In this document: positions 1-9,395 of the stretch, piece by piece
How the letters are laid out: every line of letters begins with the position of its first letter
How positions within the stretch are numbered: the first letter of the stretch is position 1
Assembly (NCBI GenBank): GCA_002694685.1
Contig: NZMW01000001.1
Location: 310,001 to 374,000 of the forward strand
DNA length: 64,000 nt
DNA from: Balneola sp.
GTDB lineage: Bacteria; Bacteroidota; Rhodothermia; Balneolales; Balneolaceae
Reading direction: 5' to 3'
The notes under the pieces: model-generated
What the model was told of the DNA's origin: nothing
The model's database searches: none
The model's input: the letters and a program-made list of their open reading frames with translations, nothing else
Position numbers and translations under genes: made by a program

Positions 1-26
1 AAAATATCAATTCCACCTGTACTCAT
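1..26 (-). CDS. nuoH: Probable NuoH start, cut by window edge
   Basis: Directly after the nuoG stop codon (TAG at 29-27) an ATG begins at 26 and stays open to the window edge, giving MSTGGIDI. In the usual order nuoA to nuoN the gene after nuoG is nuoH, the membrane subunit joining the peripheral arm to the quinone site. Only eight codons are visible, so the call rests on gene order and the abutting stop and start. Confidence 0.4.
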
Positions 27-1763
27 CTATGCAGTAGCCTCTTCTTTGTTTGAAGCATTAAGATTAATACCCATCTCGTTATCCATTCGCTCATAATTCA
101 CTGCTTTAAAGGCAGGTATACTTGATGCGATTTCTTCCATAATTTCCCGAGGTGCTCCTAAGGAAACATCTAATCCCATTCGTTCAGCTAACTGATTCAT
201 AATATCCCATGCAGGTGCACAGTCTACTTTGTTGTCTTCAGTTACCCAGTTATCAAAATTAGTACCATAGCGATCTAAACGTCCCTGAGACATTTCAAGA
301 TCCAGGCTTCTGTGGGTGTATTTAGTTTCTTTAGCAGGGAAGGAGCGCTGGATGCGACCATCTACGTTTACATAACTTGCTGCATGTTCTGCAATACAAG
401 TTACCGGAATTACCAGATCAGCAACTTTGCCGGTTTCGCATTCATTTGTTGAAAGTAAAATGCTGAACTTACCTGATAGATCATCTGCAGAAAGCACTTC
501 ACGATCTATCAGTTCATCAGAAAGTATAATAACTACTTTAGCGTCTTTAACTTCAGACTTGAGATTTGAAGTTTCTTCAAACCCAAGAAGCTTAACGCCC
601 TGTGTGTTTGGAGCCTGATCGTCGGTCAATAATAAATCATCACCAGCTCCTTCAACGATATGAGGAGCAAACTTAAAGTTATTGACTCCCCAAAGATTGA
701 ATACCTTCATTAAGGCATAATTTTCTTCAACTGAAGCATGAGCGCTTCCAACTACCAAAACATCTTCTGGTTTGTGAGATTCTAAGGTCTCGGCAAAAGT
801 CTCAATAGCATTATTCCAAGAAGTTTTGGTCTGATTGTCTCCGTCCAATTTAATTGCAGGGCGGGAGATTCTGTTTTCATTAAATCTGCGATAAGCTGCA
901 CGGCCTTCATCAGGCATCCAGTGGTCATTCACTTCACCATTATATCTTGGGGTGATGCGAAGTACGAGATTATCCCGGGTCCAGAGATCAATATTGGTTC
1001 CTTTTCCGTTTGTGATATCGATACTTGGGGTTTGATTCATTTCCCAAACACGTGCTTTAAATCGGAAATCAGTAGAGGTGAGAGCTCCAACCGGACAAAT
1101 ATCGATGGTATTCATTGAATACGGATCATCAAACTCACGTCCCGGAGCTGTAATCGGGTAGTTCTTATCACCACGAGCTGTAATCGTCAGCTGATTGGTT
1201 TCACTAATTTCTTCCGTAAACCGAACACATCTAGTACAATTAATACAACGCTCGGCATCAAGCGTAACTCTTGGGCCTAACTCAACCCGTTTTGGCTTGT
1301 GTTGTTTCTTAACTTCGAAACGACTGCCTTCTGGTCCATACTTATAAGTTTGAATTTGAAGTGGACATTCACCTGCCTGATCACAAATAGGGCAATCTAA
1401 CGGGTGATTGATAAGAATGAGCTCCATGGTATCTTTTTGAGCTCTGGCAACTTCTTCACTCGTTTCCTGAGTGTGGACTACCATTCCATCTTGCATCTGC
1501 ATGGTGCAGGAAGTCTGCATTTTTGGGAACCAGCGTATTTCACGCTCACCGTTTTCATCCAGCTCGTATTCACCGGTTTCACGGTTTTTAACTGGCGTTC
1601 CCACCTTTACATAGCACTGACGGCAATTAGCCGGTGCACTCATGGATGGGTGATAGCAGAAGAATGGAACTTCTTTACCATTATCTAAAATGAATTGAAG
1701 CAGACCTTTATCGTAGCCTTCTTCAAATTCGTATCGTTGTCCGTCTATAAATATTTCTGGCAT
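27..1763 (-). CDS. nuoG: NADH-quinone oxidoreductase subunit G, short form
   Basis: Iron-sulfur subunit of complex I that passes electrons from NADH along the peripheral arm. The 578-residue protein has an N-terminal 2Fe-2S ferredoxin domain (Cys36, 47, 50, 86), a His-Cys3 4Fe-4S site (His120, Cys124, 127, 133) and a second 4Fe-4S site (Cys173, 176, 179, 223). The rest resembles a reduced molybdopterin-oxidoreductase domain. Enterobacterial NuoG is about 900 residues, so this is a short form with all N-terminal clusters intact. Start is ATG. It follows nuoF after a 69-base gap that holds an imperfect palindrome, the only sizeable gap in this nuo block, and ends in TAG. Confidence 0.95.
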   Translation of the reverse strand: MPEIFIDGQRYEFEEGYDKGLLQFILDNGKEVPFFCYHPSMSAPANCRQCYVKVGTPVKNRETGEYELDENGEREIRWFPKMQTSCTMQMQDGMVVHTQETSEEVARAQKDTMELILINHPLDCPICDQAGECPLQIQTYKYGPEGSRFEVKKQHKPKRVELGPRVTLDAERCINCTRCVRFTEEISETNQLTITARGDKNYPITAPGREFDDPYSMNTIDICPVGALTSTDFRFKARVWEMNQTPSIDITNGKGTNIDLWTRDNLVLRITPRYNGEVNDHWMPDEGRAAYRRFNENRISRPAIKLDGDNQTKTSWNNAIETFAETLESHKPEDVLVVGSAHASVEENYALMKVFNLWGVNNFKFAPHIVEGAGDDLLLTDDQAPNTQGVKLLGFEETSNLKSEVKDAKVVIILSDELIDREVLSADDLSGKFSILLSTNECETGKVADLVIPVTCIAEHAASYVNVDGRIQRSFPAKETKYTHRSLDLEMSQGRLDRYGTNFDNWVTEDNKVDCAPAWDIMNQLAERMGLDVSLGAPREIMEEIASSIPAFKAVNYERMDNEMGINLNASNKEEATA

Positions 1764-1832
1764 AATTTCTTTATTAAAACCACAGAGTTCACAAAGCTTA
1801 GTTGCTTTCCCCGTGTTCTTTGTGGTTAATCA
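1764..1832 (-). repeat. Imperfect palindromic intergenic repeat between nuoF and nuoG
   Basis: The 69-base spacer holds an inverted repeat: arm 1778-1792 (AACCACAGAGTTCAC) against the reverse complement of 1813-1827 (AACCACAAAGAACAC), 12 of 15 positions matching. The ACCACAGAG/ACCACAAAG wording resembles dispersed intergenic repeats I recall from many environmental bacteria. All other nuo junctions here are 8 bases or less, so it looks inserted. There is no T-tract, so a terminator is unlikely. Confidence 0.5.
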
Positions 1833-3119
1833 TTAAGCAACTGCATGCGCGCTTTTTTTACAGCGAGCTTCAAATTCATCTCTAAAGCGATTGATGGTAT
1901 GACGAATTGGCCATGCTGCGGCATCAGCCAGAGCACAGATTGTTCGTCCTTCCATTTGAGTAGTCAGATCAAGCAAAAGATCTAAGTCCCTTAATTCACC
2001 ATCACCGTTTTTAATTTTCAATAAAATCTTTTCAGCCCAACCGGTTCCTTCACGGCAAGGAGTACATTGACCACAAGACTCATGGTGATAAAAGTGAGAA
2101 ATTCTCCAAAGAGCATCAACCATGTCTGTTTCTTCGTCCATCACTATCATACCGGCTGTTCCCATCATAGAACCCGCTTCTCTAAGAGAATCAGCATCCA
2201 TAGAAACACCGTCTAGCTGATCGGCTCGAAGTACTGGTGTAGAAGAACCTCCTGGAATCAGGGCTTTAAGTTTTTTCCCGCCGCGAATTCCCTGAGCTAC
2301 ATCATCAATGAGTTCCAAAACAGAGACACCCGATGGCAATTCATAAACACCAGGTCTATTTACGTGACCGGATATTCCATAGAGTACAGGACCTGGATGG
2401 GATTCTTTACCGATCCCTTTAAACCATTCCGCGCCATTATTAATTATTCCGGGGACGTTGGCAAGTGTTTCAATGTTATTGATGGTTGTTGGGCGTCCCC
2501 ATAATCCTTTCTGAGCAGGGAAGGGAGGCTTAACACGTGGATATCCACGCTTACCTTCTAATGATTCCAGCATTGAAGTCTCTTCGCCACAGATATAAGC
2601 ACCTGCTCCGTAAGTAATCTCAAATTCAACACTATAATCGGTTCCAAAAAGGTTTTTACCAATATAGCCTTTGTCTCTTGCATCCTGTAGAGCTTTTTCC
2701 ATCATCTCTACCCAATCGATATACTCACCACGAACATATACATATATAGTAGTGATTTGCATAGCATAAGCTGCTATCAATGCACCTTCAATAAATAGGT
2801 GTGGATTATACTCGAAGATTTTTCGGTCTTTGAAGGTACCAGGCTCAGACTCGTCACCATTACAAGCGAGGTAGCGTGGCCCGCCATCAGGTTTGGGCAT
2901 GAACGACCACTTTAGTCCGGCATTGAAACCGGCACCGCCCCGACCTTTAATATTCGCTTCTTTAACTTCATTAACTACACTTTCCGGTGTCCACTCGTTA
3001 CCCTTCACTACCTTTTCGAGTGCTTTGTAGCCACCATTTTTGGTGTAAACATCAATTTTCTCGAGGTTGGGAATGTCGGGAATAAGTACCGGTTCAAAAG
3101 ATTTCCAATCAGAAGCCAT
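1833..3119 (-). CDS. nuoF: NADH-quinone oxidoreductase subunit F
   Basis: The 51-kDa-type flavoprotein of complex I, which oxidises NADH with FMN and hands electrons to a 4Fe-4S cluster. The 428-residue protein shows the glycine-rich nucleotide/FMN motif GRGGAGF at 59-65, the conserved GAYICGEET stretch, and C-terminal cluster ligands Cys349, 352, 355 and 395. Length is normal for the family. The ATG start lies six bases after the nuoE stop, so it is cotranscribed. Confidence 0.97.
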   Translation of the reverse strand: MASDWKSFEPVLIPDIPNLEKIDVYTKNGGYKALEKVVKGNEWTPESVVNEVKEANIKGRGGAGFNAGLKWSFMPKPDGGPRYLACNGDESEPGTFKDRKIFEYNPHLFIEGALIAAYAMQITTIYVYVRGEYIDWVEMMEKALQDARDKGYIGKNLFGTDYSVEFEITYGAGAYICGEETSMLESLEGKRGYPRVKPPFPAQKGLWGRPTTINNIETLANVPGIINNGAEWFKGIGKESHPGPVLYGISGHVNRPGVYELPSGVSVLELIDDVAQGIRGGKKLKALIPGGSSTPVLRADQLDGVSMDADSLREAGSMMGTAGMIVMDEETDMVDALWRISHFYHHESCGQCTPCREGTGWAEKILLKIKNGDGELRDLDLLLDLTTQMEGRTICALADAAAWPIRHTINRFRDEFEARCKKSAHAVA

Positions 3120-3125
3120 AATTAC

Positions 3126-3668
3126 TTAAATATTTCTTTTTTCGAGGAGGGGCATTCCTACAGATTCAAATTCAGGCATTTTATCATCTTTCAGGTCGTC
3201 AATAACCTTATCTAATTTTTCTTCAGTAAGATTGTTGACGTACACATCATTTGTAATCTGCATCATCGGGGCATAGCCACATGCACCGAGGCATTCAACA
3301 GACTGAATACTGAATTTACCGTCTTCAGTAGTTTCTCCTGCTTTAATACCAAGTTTGTCCTCCAGATAATGAAGCATATCATACCCACCGCAAAGCTGAC
3401 AACTGGTAGTTGTACAGACGTCGAGAACGTATTTACCTTTTCGCTCTTTATAATACTGTGTATAAAAAGTAGCTACTCCATGAACGTGAGATTCGGGGAG
3501 GTCTAGTGTCTTAGCAACTAATCGCTGAACACCAGGTTCAACATGTCCGAATCTATTTTGAGCTACCCAAAGCGTTGGCAGGGTAGCGGGCATTACTTCT
3601 GGAAATTTTGCTTTAATAGCTTCTATTTCCTTTAAATCTTCTTTTGTGAACTCGTAAGTTTCTTCCAT
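3126..3668 (-). CDS. nuoE: NADH-quinone oxidoreductase subunit E
   Basis: The 24-kDa-type thioredoxin-fold subunit of the NADH dehydrogenase module, carrying a 2Fe-2S cluster next to NuoF. Cluster ligands are visible as Cys85, Cys90, Cys126 and Cys130 in the CTTTSC and CLGAC motifs. The 180-residue length is normal. Its ATG shares one base with the nuoD stop (TAATG), the pattern of translational coupling. Confidence 0.97.
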   Translation of the reverse strand: MEETYEFTKEDLKEIEAIKAKFPEVMPATLPTLWVAQNRFGHVEPGVQRLVAKTLDLPESHVHGVATFYTQYYKERKGKYVLDVCTTTSCQLCGGYDMLHYLEDKLGIKAGETTEDGKFSIQSVECLGACGYAPMMQITNDVYVNNLTEEKLDKVIDDLKDDKMPEFESVGMPLLEKRNI

Positions 3669-4960
3669 TATTTGTCTGCTTCTCCCAATACTGGGTCAAC
3701 TCCTCCAATTATTACTACAGTGTCGGCAACCATTTCTCCATCCAGCATATTCTCAAGAACCTGCAGGTTTCGGAAAGAAGGCGCATTAATTTTAAGCCTC
3801 CATGGGTGTCCTGTGCCGTCACTCTGAATAAAGTATCCTAATTCACCTTTTGGTGATTCAACTGCATGATAAACTTCTTTACCTGCCGGAGGGCAAATAC
3901 CAGTGTCTGTCATCATGAAGTCATGAATCATTCCTTCCATTGAGTAATAAACCTCATCTTTAGAAGGGTAGGCTTGTTTAGCATTGTTAGCTCTGATAGG
4001 TCCTTTAGGCATCTTATCAAAGCACTGATTGATAATCTTGATACTTTCAGCCATTTCTTCCATTCGAACAAAATAGCGAGCAAGATTGTCGCCTTCCATT
4101 CGTGTAGGTACTTCAAAATCTACCTCATCATATTTGAGGTAAGGCTTTATAATTCGTTGATCAACGCCATAGCCAGCTGCTCTTAAAACAGGTCCGGTTG
4201 CGCCGATGTCTAAAGCATTTTCTGTTTTTAGAATGCCGACATCTTTATTACGATCAATAAAAATTCGATTTCTGTCTAAAAGTCCATGCCAGTCTTTTAA
4301 TTCTTGCGGGAATTTTTCAACAAACTCCTTAATTCGAGCAACAGCATCGTCTGTAAAGTCATTAGCTACTCCACCAATTCGGGAGTGAGAAACAGTAAAC
4401 CTGTGACCGGCTACCTCATCAAAAATATCATAAATCTTCTCACGCTCTCTGAATGTCCATATAAAGAAGGAGATTGCTCCGGCATCCATTACCATTGTTC
4501 CTAACCATAAAAGGTGGGAGGAGATGCGAGCAAGCTCACAACAGATCATACGAATATATTGAGCTCGTTCAGGGACTTCAACTTCAGCTAGTTTTTCAAC
4601 AGCGAGACAAAGCGCAACGTTGTTGCTGTAGGGAGAGAGGTAATCCATGCGATCAGTATAAGGCATGAATTCCTGATAAGTCTTATTCTCCGCAATCTTT
4701 TCAACACCACGGTGAAGGTATCCTATATCAATTTTCGTCTTTTCAATAAGTTCACCACGCAGTTGGAGAATTAGACGAAGCACTCCGTGAGTAGCAGGGT
4801 GCTGAGGTCCCATATTCAAAACCATCTTGGCATTGAGTGGGTCTTCACTGTCAATCTCCTCAATAGTAGTGTGCTTATCTTCGAGGCTTTGATAGATGCC
4901 TCGTTGGTGTTCTTTAAAAAACTTGGGATCAACCTTACTATTAATGTCTTTGAGTTTCAT
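3668..4960 (-). CDS. nuoD: NADH-quinone oxidoreductase subunit D
   Basis: The 49-kDa-type subunit forming the quinone-reduction site with NuoB, homologous to the large subunit of NiFe hydrogenases. The 430-residue protein has the family signatures MGPQHPATHGVLRL near residue 50 and GYLHRGVEK near 82, and the C-terminal VDPVLGE motif. nuoC and nuoD are separate genes here, not fused as in enterobacteria. It follows nuoC after 3 bases. Confidence 0.97.
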   Translation of the reverse strand: MKLKDINSKVDPKFFKEHQRGIYQSLEDKHTTIEEIDSEDPLNAKMVLNMGPQHPATHGVLRLILQLRGELIEKTKIDIGYLHRGVEKIAENKTYQEFMPYTDRMDYLSPYSNNVALCLAVEKLAEVEVPERAQYIRMICCELARISSHLLWLGTMVMDAGAISFFIWTFREREKIYDIFDEVAGHRFTVSHSRIGGVANDFTDDAVARIKEFVEKFPQELKDWHGLLDRNRIFIDRNKDVGILKTENALDIGATGPVLRAAGYGVDQRIIKPYLKYDEVDFEVPTRMEGDNLARYFVRMEEMAESIKIINQCFDKMPKGPIRANNAKQAYPSKDEVYYSMEGMIHDFMMTDTGICPPAGKEVYHAVESPKGELGYFIQSDGTGHPWRLKINAPSFRNLQVLENMLDGEMVADTVVIIGGVDPVLGEADK

Positions 4961-4963
4961 GCC

Positions 4964-5476
4964 TTACTCCGTATCTGGTGTTGTGTTAGGCAGCTCAATG
5001 GAACCGGGGATTCCCAACAATGGAAATTCTTTTCTTAGTGGAAAGTATTCAAAATCTTCTGGCATAAATATTCTTCTGTGGTCAGGGTGACCTTCAAAAC
5101 GAATACCAAACATATCATAAGCTTCACGCTCAAGCCATCCTGCAGCTTTCCATACGGAAGTAGCTGTTTTAACAACTGGGTTTTCTTCTTCAAGCCGGAT
5201 CTTAACAAAAATACGATCCTGTGTTCGAAGGTTCATGATATTATAAATCACTTCAAAGCGTTCGTCAGAAGTATATCGGTCAGTTCCGACAATATCGCAT
5301 AGAAAAATGAAGTGATGCTTATCTTTTAAGTAAGTAAGGATATCAACGATGTTATTCGCTTCCACCCGAATGTATGTATGGTCACAAGACTGGTAGACTT
5401 CGATCAGGTCTTCTGAAAAATCAGAAGACAAACCATCTACAACTGCTTGTTCAGTTTTGTTTAATTCTAAACTCAT
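4964..5476 (-). CDS. nuoC: NADH-quinone oxidoreductase subunit C
   Basis: The 30-kDa-type structural subunit of the complex I peripheral arm, packing against NuoD and NuoB. The 170-residue protein carries the family hallmark EREAYDMFGIRFEGHPDHRR in its C-terminal half. It starts with ATG four bases after the nuoB stop. The separate short nuoC matches the arrangement in most bacteria outside the enterobacteria. Confidence 0.95.
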   Translation of the reverse strand: MSLELNKTEQAVVDGLSSDFSEDLIEVYQSCDHTYIRVEANNIVDILTYLKDKHHFIFLCDIVGTDRYTSDERFEVIYNIMNLRTQDRIFVKIRLEEENPVVKTATSVWKAAGWLEREAYDMFGIRFEGHPDHRRIFMPEDFEYFPLRKEFPLLGIPGSIELPNTTPDTE

Positions 5477-5480
5477 ATTC

Positions 5481-5963
5481 TTAGGTATCTAATAAAACAG
5501 AGTGCTCAGTTTTAATTTTGTCCTGAATCTTCATTAAGGCATGAAGTAGGGCGTCGGGGCGTGGCGGGCACCCAGATACGTATGCATCTACAGGCAAATA
5601 ATTATCTACACCCTGAACTACGCCGTAGCACCGATGCATTCCTCCGGTTGAGGCGCAAGCACCCATTGCAATACACCATTTGGGATCAGGCATCTGATCC
5701 CAAATTCGGCGAATAGCGTGTGACATTTTATAAGTCGACCATCCGGCCACAATCATAACATCACTCTGCCGTGGAGAAAAACGCATTACTTCTGATCCAA
5801 AACGAGAGGCATCATATCGAGGTCCGGCGAAAGCCATCATCTCAATAGCGCAACAAGCGAGACCCATTGGCATCGGCCACGCAGCGTTAGCGCGAGCCCA
5901 GTTTGTGAGCGAGTCAATTTTAGTAGTAAAAAATCCTTCACCAAGTGCTGATTCAATTCCCAT
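5481..5963 (-). CDS. nuoB: NADH-quinone oxidoreductase subunit B
   Basis: The PSST-type subunit carrying cluster N2, the last iron-sulfur centre before quinone. The 160-residue protein has the adjacent pair Cys37-Cys38 plus Cys103 and Cys132 as the N2 ligands, and the conserved [15 protein letters not shown] stretch. It follows nuoA with an 8-base gap. Length and motifs are typical. Confidence 0.97.
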   Translation of the reverse strand: MGIESALGEGFFTTKIDSLTNWARANAAWPMPMGLACCAIEMMAFAGPRYDASRFGSEVMRFSPRQSDVMIVAGWSTYKMSHAIRRIWDQMPDPKWCIAMGACASTGGMHRCYGVVQGVDNYLPVDAYVSGCPPRPDALLHALMKIQDKIKTEHSVLLDT

Positions 5964-5971
5964 GGTATCAA

Positions 5972-6346
5972 TTAAGCTTTAAAATGATTTAAGTCCCAGT
6001 CTAAGGTGCCTTTCTTAAGTGTGTAAAGAAGGCCTACAAATAGTATTACAATAAATATCATCATGGATACAAACGTTCCGAACCCAAGTTCTAAATACCG
6101 AACTGCCCATGGATAAATGAATACAACCTCAAGGTCGAAGACAATGAATTCCATAGCTACCAGATAAAAACTGATCGAATAACGATCTCTGGCTTCCCCT
6201 ACAGGATCCATCCCACTTTCATAGGGATTTAATTTTGTTTTATTGGGGCGAAAGGGCCCAAGTATTTTAGAAAGAGTTAATAGAACTGCTGCTAAAGCTA
6301 CAGCTACAACAGCAAGGATTAAAATAGGAAAATAATTTTCGAGCAT
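5972..6346 (-). CDS. nuoA: NADH-quinone oxidoreductase subunit A
   Basis: Small membrane subunit of complex I near the quinone cavity. The 124-residue protein has three predicted membrane helices (about 5-30, 62-85 and 90-112) and the family signature [19 protein letters not shown] followed by a [14 protein letters not shown] stretch. It is the first gene of the operon; a promoter-like sequence lies just upstream at 6377-6407. Confidence 0.95.
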   Translation of the reverse strand: MLENYFPILILAVVAVALAAVLLTLSKILGPFRPNKTKLNPYESGMDPVGEARDRYSISFYLVAMEFIVFDLEVVFIYPWAVRYLELGFGTFVSMMIFIVILFVGLLYTLKKGTLDWDLNHFKA

Positions 6347-6376
6347 GTATCTGAAATGTTCTCAGTTAATAGGCTG

Positions 6377-6407
6377 AAAAGTTAGCCTCAATGTTACGCA
6401 ATGTCAA
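6377..6407 (-). promoter_or_regulatory. Promoter of the nuo operon
   Basis: On the minus strand TTGACA (6407-6402) is followed, 20 bases after its TTG, by TAACTTTT (6384-6377), one mismatch from the Bacteroidota -7 element TAnnTTTG. Transcription would start about 25 bases before the nuoA ATG. The spacing equals that of the other promoter candidates in this window. Confidence 0.5.
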
Positions 6408-6583
6408 CGAAATCGGTTGAGAATATAGGCTTTATTTGAATTTTTATGGAAGAAAAAGATTTAAAATTGGATAAACTTTTTTATATCGAATAAAGTTGGT
6501 TTAATAAATCAGTCGGTTTAAGACTTAAATAAAATTCGTTACCTTCTAAATTCAACCTGCAAAAGCATATAAAAGGTGTAGAT

Positions 6584-7162
6584 TTGAGTAAAGTACTGAT
6601 GGAGATTTTAGGACTATCAACGAGTCCAAGCAGTGGTGGTGCGTATGCATTAATATTAACAGAGGCTGAGGGCAACCAAAGGTTACCTATTATTATTGGT
6701 TCCTTTGAAGCTCAGGCAATTGCTTTAGAGCTCGAAAATATAAAACCGCCCCGCCCCATGACTCATGATTTGCTGAAAAATTTTGTTCTAAGTTTTGATA
6801 CCCAAATCAAACAAATTTATGTAAATGATTTATCAGAAGGCACTTTCTTTGCTCAGATTATTTATGAGCGTGATAATCAGTTGATAGAGTTAGATGCCCG
6901 GCCAAGTGACGCAATTGCTTTGGCTGTGCGCTTTAATGCACCAATATATGTAGACAGTAAGATTCTTAAAGAAGCCGGCATCAGTACTGAGCCGGAAGCT
7001 CAAACTTTGGAAGAAGCACTCAATACTGAAGAGGAAGTTCCCGGCCAAAAAGAGTTATCACAGGTAGAAAAGCTGGAAGAAGAACTTAAAACAGCTATTG
7101 AAACTGAAAACTATGAAAAGGCGGCAAAAATCCGAGATCGCATTTCAAAAATGAAAGGATAA
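6584..7162 (+). CDS. Bifunctional nuclease domain protein with UVR motif
   Basis: The 192-residue protein starts with TTG. Residues 1 to about 135 match the BFN/DUF151 domain, known from bifunctional DNase/RNase proteins and common in Bacteroidota. The last 35 residues (VEKLEEELKTAIETENYEKA, then AAKIRDRI) form a UVR motif, a helical hairpin used in UvrB-UvrC contacts and in Clp adaptor proteins. The true substrate is unknown; the name is inherited from the plant-derived family. It lies three bases upstream of bshC and is probably cotranscribed with it. Confidence 0.85.
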   Translation: MSKVLMEILGLSTSPSSGGAYALILTEAEGNQRLPIIIGSFEAQAIALELENIKPPRPMTHDLLKNFVLSFDTQIKQIYVNDLSEGTFFAQIIYERDNQLIELDARPSDAIALAVRFNAPIYVDSKILKEAGISTEPEAQTLEEALNTEEEVPGQKELSQVEKLEEELKTAIETENYEKAAKIRDRISKMKG

Positions 7163-7165
7163 ATT

Positions 7166-8779
7166 TTGGACATATCTGGTTGTTCGTTTAGCGAACTTTC
7201 TTATTCAACACTATTTAACACATACATTTCTAATTTCGATAAGCTGAAGGCTTTTTACCCGTTTAATCCACTTTCATCAGTAGATATGGAAAAGCGGGCA
7301 AGTAGCTTAGAATCTTCTGTATATAAAACAAACTATATTTCAGCTTTGGCAAAGTACCACGAGGCATTGGGTATTGAAGACTCCCAACGGGACCAACTCG
7401 ATAAACTCTCGAAGAAAAATGCCTTAGTAATAGTTACCGGTCAGCAGCTTGGTGTTTATGGAGGGCCGCTTTTTACGGTTTTCAAAACAATGACTGCTAT
7501 TTTATTGGCCCGAAAGTATGAAGAAGAATTAGGGCGTCCGGTAATACCTGTTTTTTGGCTTGCTGATGAAGACCACGACTTCGAAGAAATTGCCTGGACT
7601 GGAATAGTTGGCCGAAATGATTTCAGTAAGATTTCTCTCAATCAACAGGGTAAAGAAATCCCTGTGTCTGAAGAACTAGTCACAGATCAAATTGAGGAGT
7701 TCAAATCAAAGGTTAAGGAAGAGCTGTTTGATACTGACTTTTCTGAAGCTCTTTTAGCACAACTCAATACTCATTATAAAACTGGTAATACACACGCTCA
7801 AGCTTTTGCCGGGCTTATTAATTCTTGGTTTGCTGGGGAAGGGCTTTTGATTGCAGGAAGTAACTTTGAACCAATCAAAAAGCTGATTGCTCCAGAGTTT
7901 ATTACATCCATAAGCCAATCTGATTCTATATTTGAATCTTTAGAAAGCAAAAGTACTGAGCTCGAAAAGGATTATCATCGGCAAGTTATGAATGGCGATT
8001 CTAACCTTTTCTATCTGTCGGAAGATGCTGGCAGAATCAAAATTCACCATAGTAATGGAAGGTGGTCAGCGGGGGAGTTAGACTGGACGGAGCAAGAACT
8101 GCTTCAATTAATTGAAAGTAACCCAGAAAGATTTTCGCCAAATGTATTTCTGCGTCCAATTATACAGGACAAATTACTACCAACGCTTGGGTATGTAGCG
8201 GGGCCCGGAGAACTCGCCTATTATGGTCAAATGAAAGAGTTATATGAAGAATTTGATTTAGAGATGCCTCCAATCATACCTCGATTTACCGGAACTATTA
8301 TAGAATCCGGAATAACCAGGATTTTGGATAAACTTCCATTTGAGTTTCCTGATTATGGAAAGCGAATCGAAGATCTCGAATCCGAATTTGTAGAGCAATC
8401 TGAGAGTGCTGATATCGAAAAAGTTTTTTCAATCTGGAAGGATAAACTCGATGCTGCTGCTGAGGATCCCCTCAAAGTTATTAATGAAATTGACCCTACT
8501 CTAGATGGGACTGTTGGTAAAACGGTAGCTGGTTTCTCAAATGAATTGGACAAGCTGAAAGGGAGAGTTTACCGATCGATCAAAAAGCAGGAGGAAATTC
8601 AAATCAACAGGATCGAAAAGATTAAAGTAAATCTATTTCCTGATGGCGGTTTACAAGAGCGATCTGTTTCACCCGTTTATTTTATGAACAAATATGGTTT
8701 AGATATTTGGAATCAATTGATTTCCGAAATTGAAAAGGAAGGTTTAGATCTTACTAAGCATCACTTAATTGAACTATGA
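7166..8779 (+). CDS. bshC: Bacillithiol biosynthesis cysteine-adding enzyme BshC
   Basis: Putative cysteine ligase completing bacillithiol from glucosaminyl-malate and cysteine. The 537-residue protein has the family's VTGQQLGVYGGP motif (90-101) and the VFWLADEDHDFEEI motif (129-142), the HIGH-like region of BshC, and a coiled C-terminal part. The TTG start three bases after the nuclease stop fits the normal length. bshA and bshB are not in the window. This thiol is well known from Firmicutes and also reported from Bacteroidota relatives, so presence here is expected. Confidence 0.95.
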   Translation: MDISGCSFSELSYSTLFNTYISNFDKLKAFYPFNPLSSVDMEKRASSLESSVYKTNYISALAKYHEALGIEDSQRDQLDKLSKKNALVIVTGQQLGVYGGPLFTVFKTMTAILLARKYEEELGRPVIPVFWLADEDHDFEEIAWTGIVGRNDFSKISLNQQGKEIPVSEELVTDQIEEFKSKVKEELFDTDFSEALLAQLNTHYKTGNTHAQAFAGLINSWFAGEGLLIAGSNFEPIKKLIAPEFITSISQSDSIFESLESKSTELEKDYHRQVMNGDSNLFYLSEDAGRIKIHHSNGRWSAGELDWTEQELLQLIESNPERFSPNVFLRPIIQDKLLPTLGYVAGPGELAYYGQMKELYEEFDLEMPPIIPRFTGTIIESGITRILDKLPFEFPDYGKRIEDLESEFVEQSESADIEKVFSIWKDKLDAAAEDPLKVINEIDPTLDGTVGKTVAGFSNELDKLKGRVYRSIKKQEEIQINRIEKIKVNLFPDGGLQERSVSPVYFMNKYGLDIWNQLISEIEKEGLDLTKHHLIEL

Positions 8780-9348
8780 GTTCTAAAGCCAACAAGCAGA
8801 AGCTAAGAGATAAAGTACTAGAAGAGCGAAGCCATATCTCAGAGGCAGTGTGGCAGCAAAGTTCACATAAGATAATTGAAACTCTTCAATCAACTGATTT
8901 TTACAAGGAAGCGAAAGTAGTTCATACTTATCTTTCACTAAATAGTCGGCGTGAAGTTGCTACCGATCCCTTGATAGAAAGTTTATTTAATTCCGATAAA
9001 AGGGTAGTGGTACCAATTACTCATTTTCAAAGCGGAACCCTCACTCATACTGAGATTGATTCTACCTCCGAATTAGAAGCAAATAAATGGGGAGTACGAG
9101 AGCCCAGAGACTCAGATAATTTTGATATAGCTGAGTTAGACCTCATCATCATTCCATTGGCAGCTGCTGATAGAAAATGCAACAGGTTAGGGTATGGAAA
9201 AGGTTTTTATGATCGCTTTCTGAAAAAAACAAAAGCAAAAAAAGTGGGCTTAGTATTTAGCGACTTTCTATTTGATGAAATCCCCACAGAAGAGTTTGAT
9301 GAAAAACTGGATGTGATAATTACTGAAGAAGAAGTGATTTTCGCGTAA
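8776..9348 (+). CDS. 5-formyltetrahydrofolate cyclo-ligase
   Basis: Converts 5-formyl-THF to 5,10-methenyl-THF using ATP, recycling an inhibitory folate. The 190-residue protein has the signature LGYGKGFYDRFL at 138-149 and basic residues near the N-terminus typical of the family. Its ATG overlaps the bshC stop by four bases (ATGA), so translation is coupled. Gene names in use are ygfA and fau. Confidence 0.93.
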   Translation: MSSKANKQKLRDKVLEERSHISEAVWQQSSHKIIETLQSTDFYKEAKVVHTYLSLNSRREVATDPLIESLFNSDKRVVVPITHFQSGTLTHTEIDSTSELEANKWGVREPRDSDNFDIAELDLIIIPLAAADRKCNRLGYGKGFYDRFLKKTKAKKVGLVFSDFLFDEIPTEEFDEKLDVIITEEEVIFA

Positions 9349-9395
9349 CAATGAACTAATTTCTGCGTAGGTTTTCACGGAGGAAAAAAATAATT

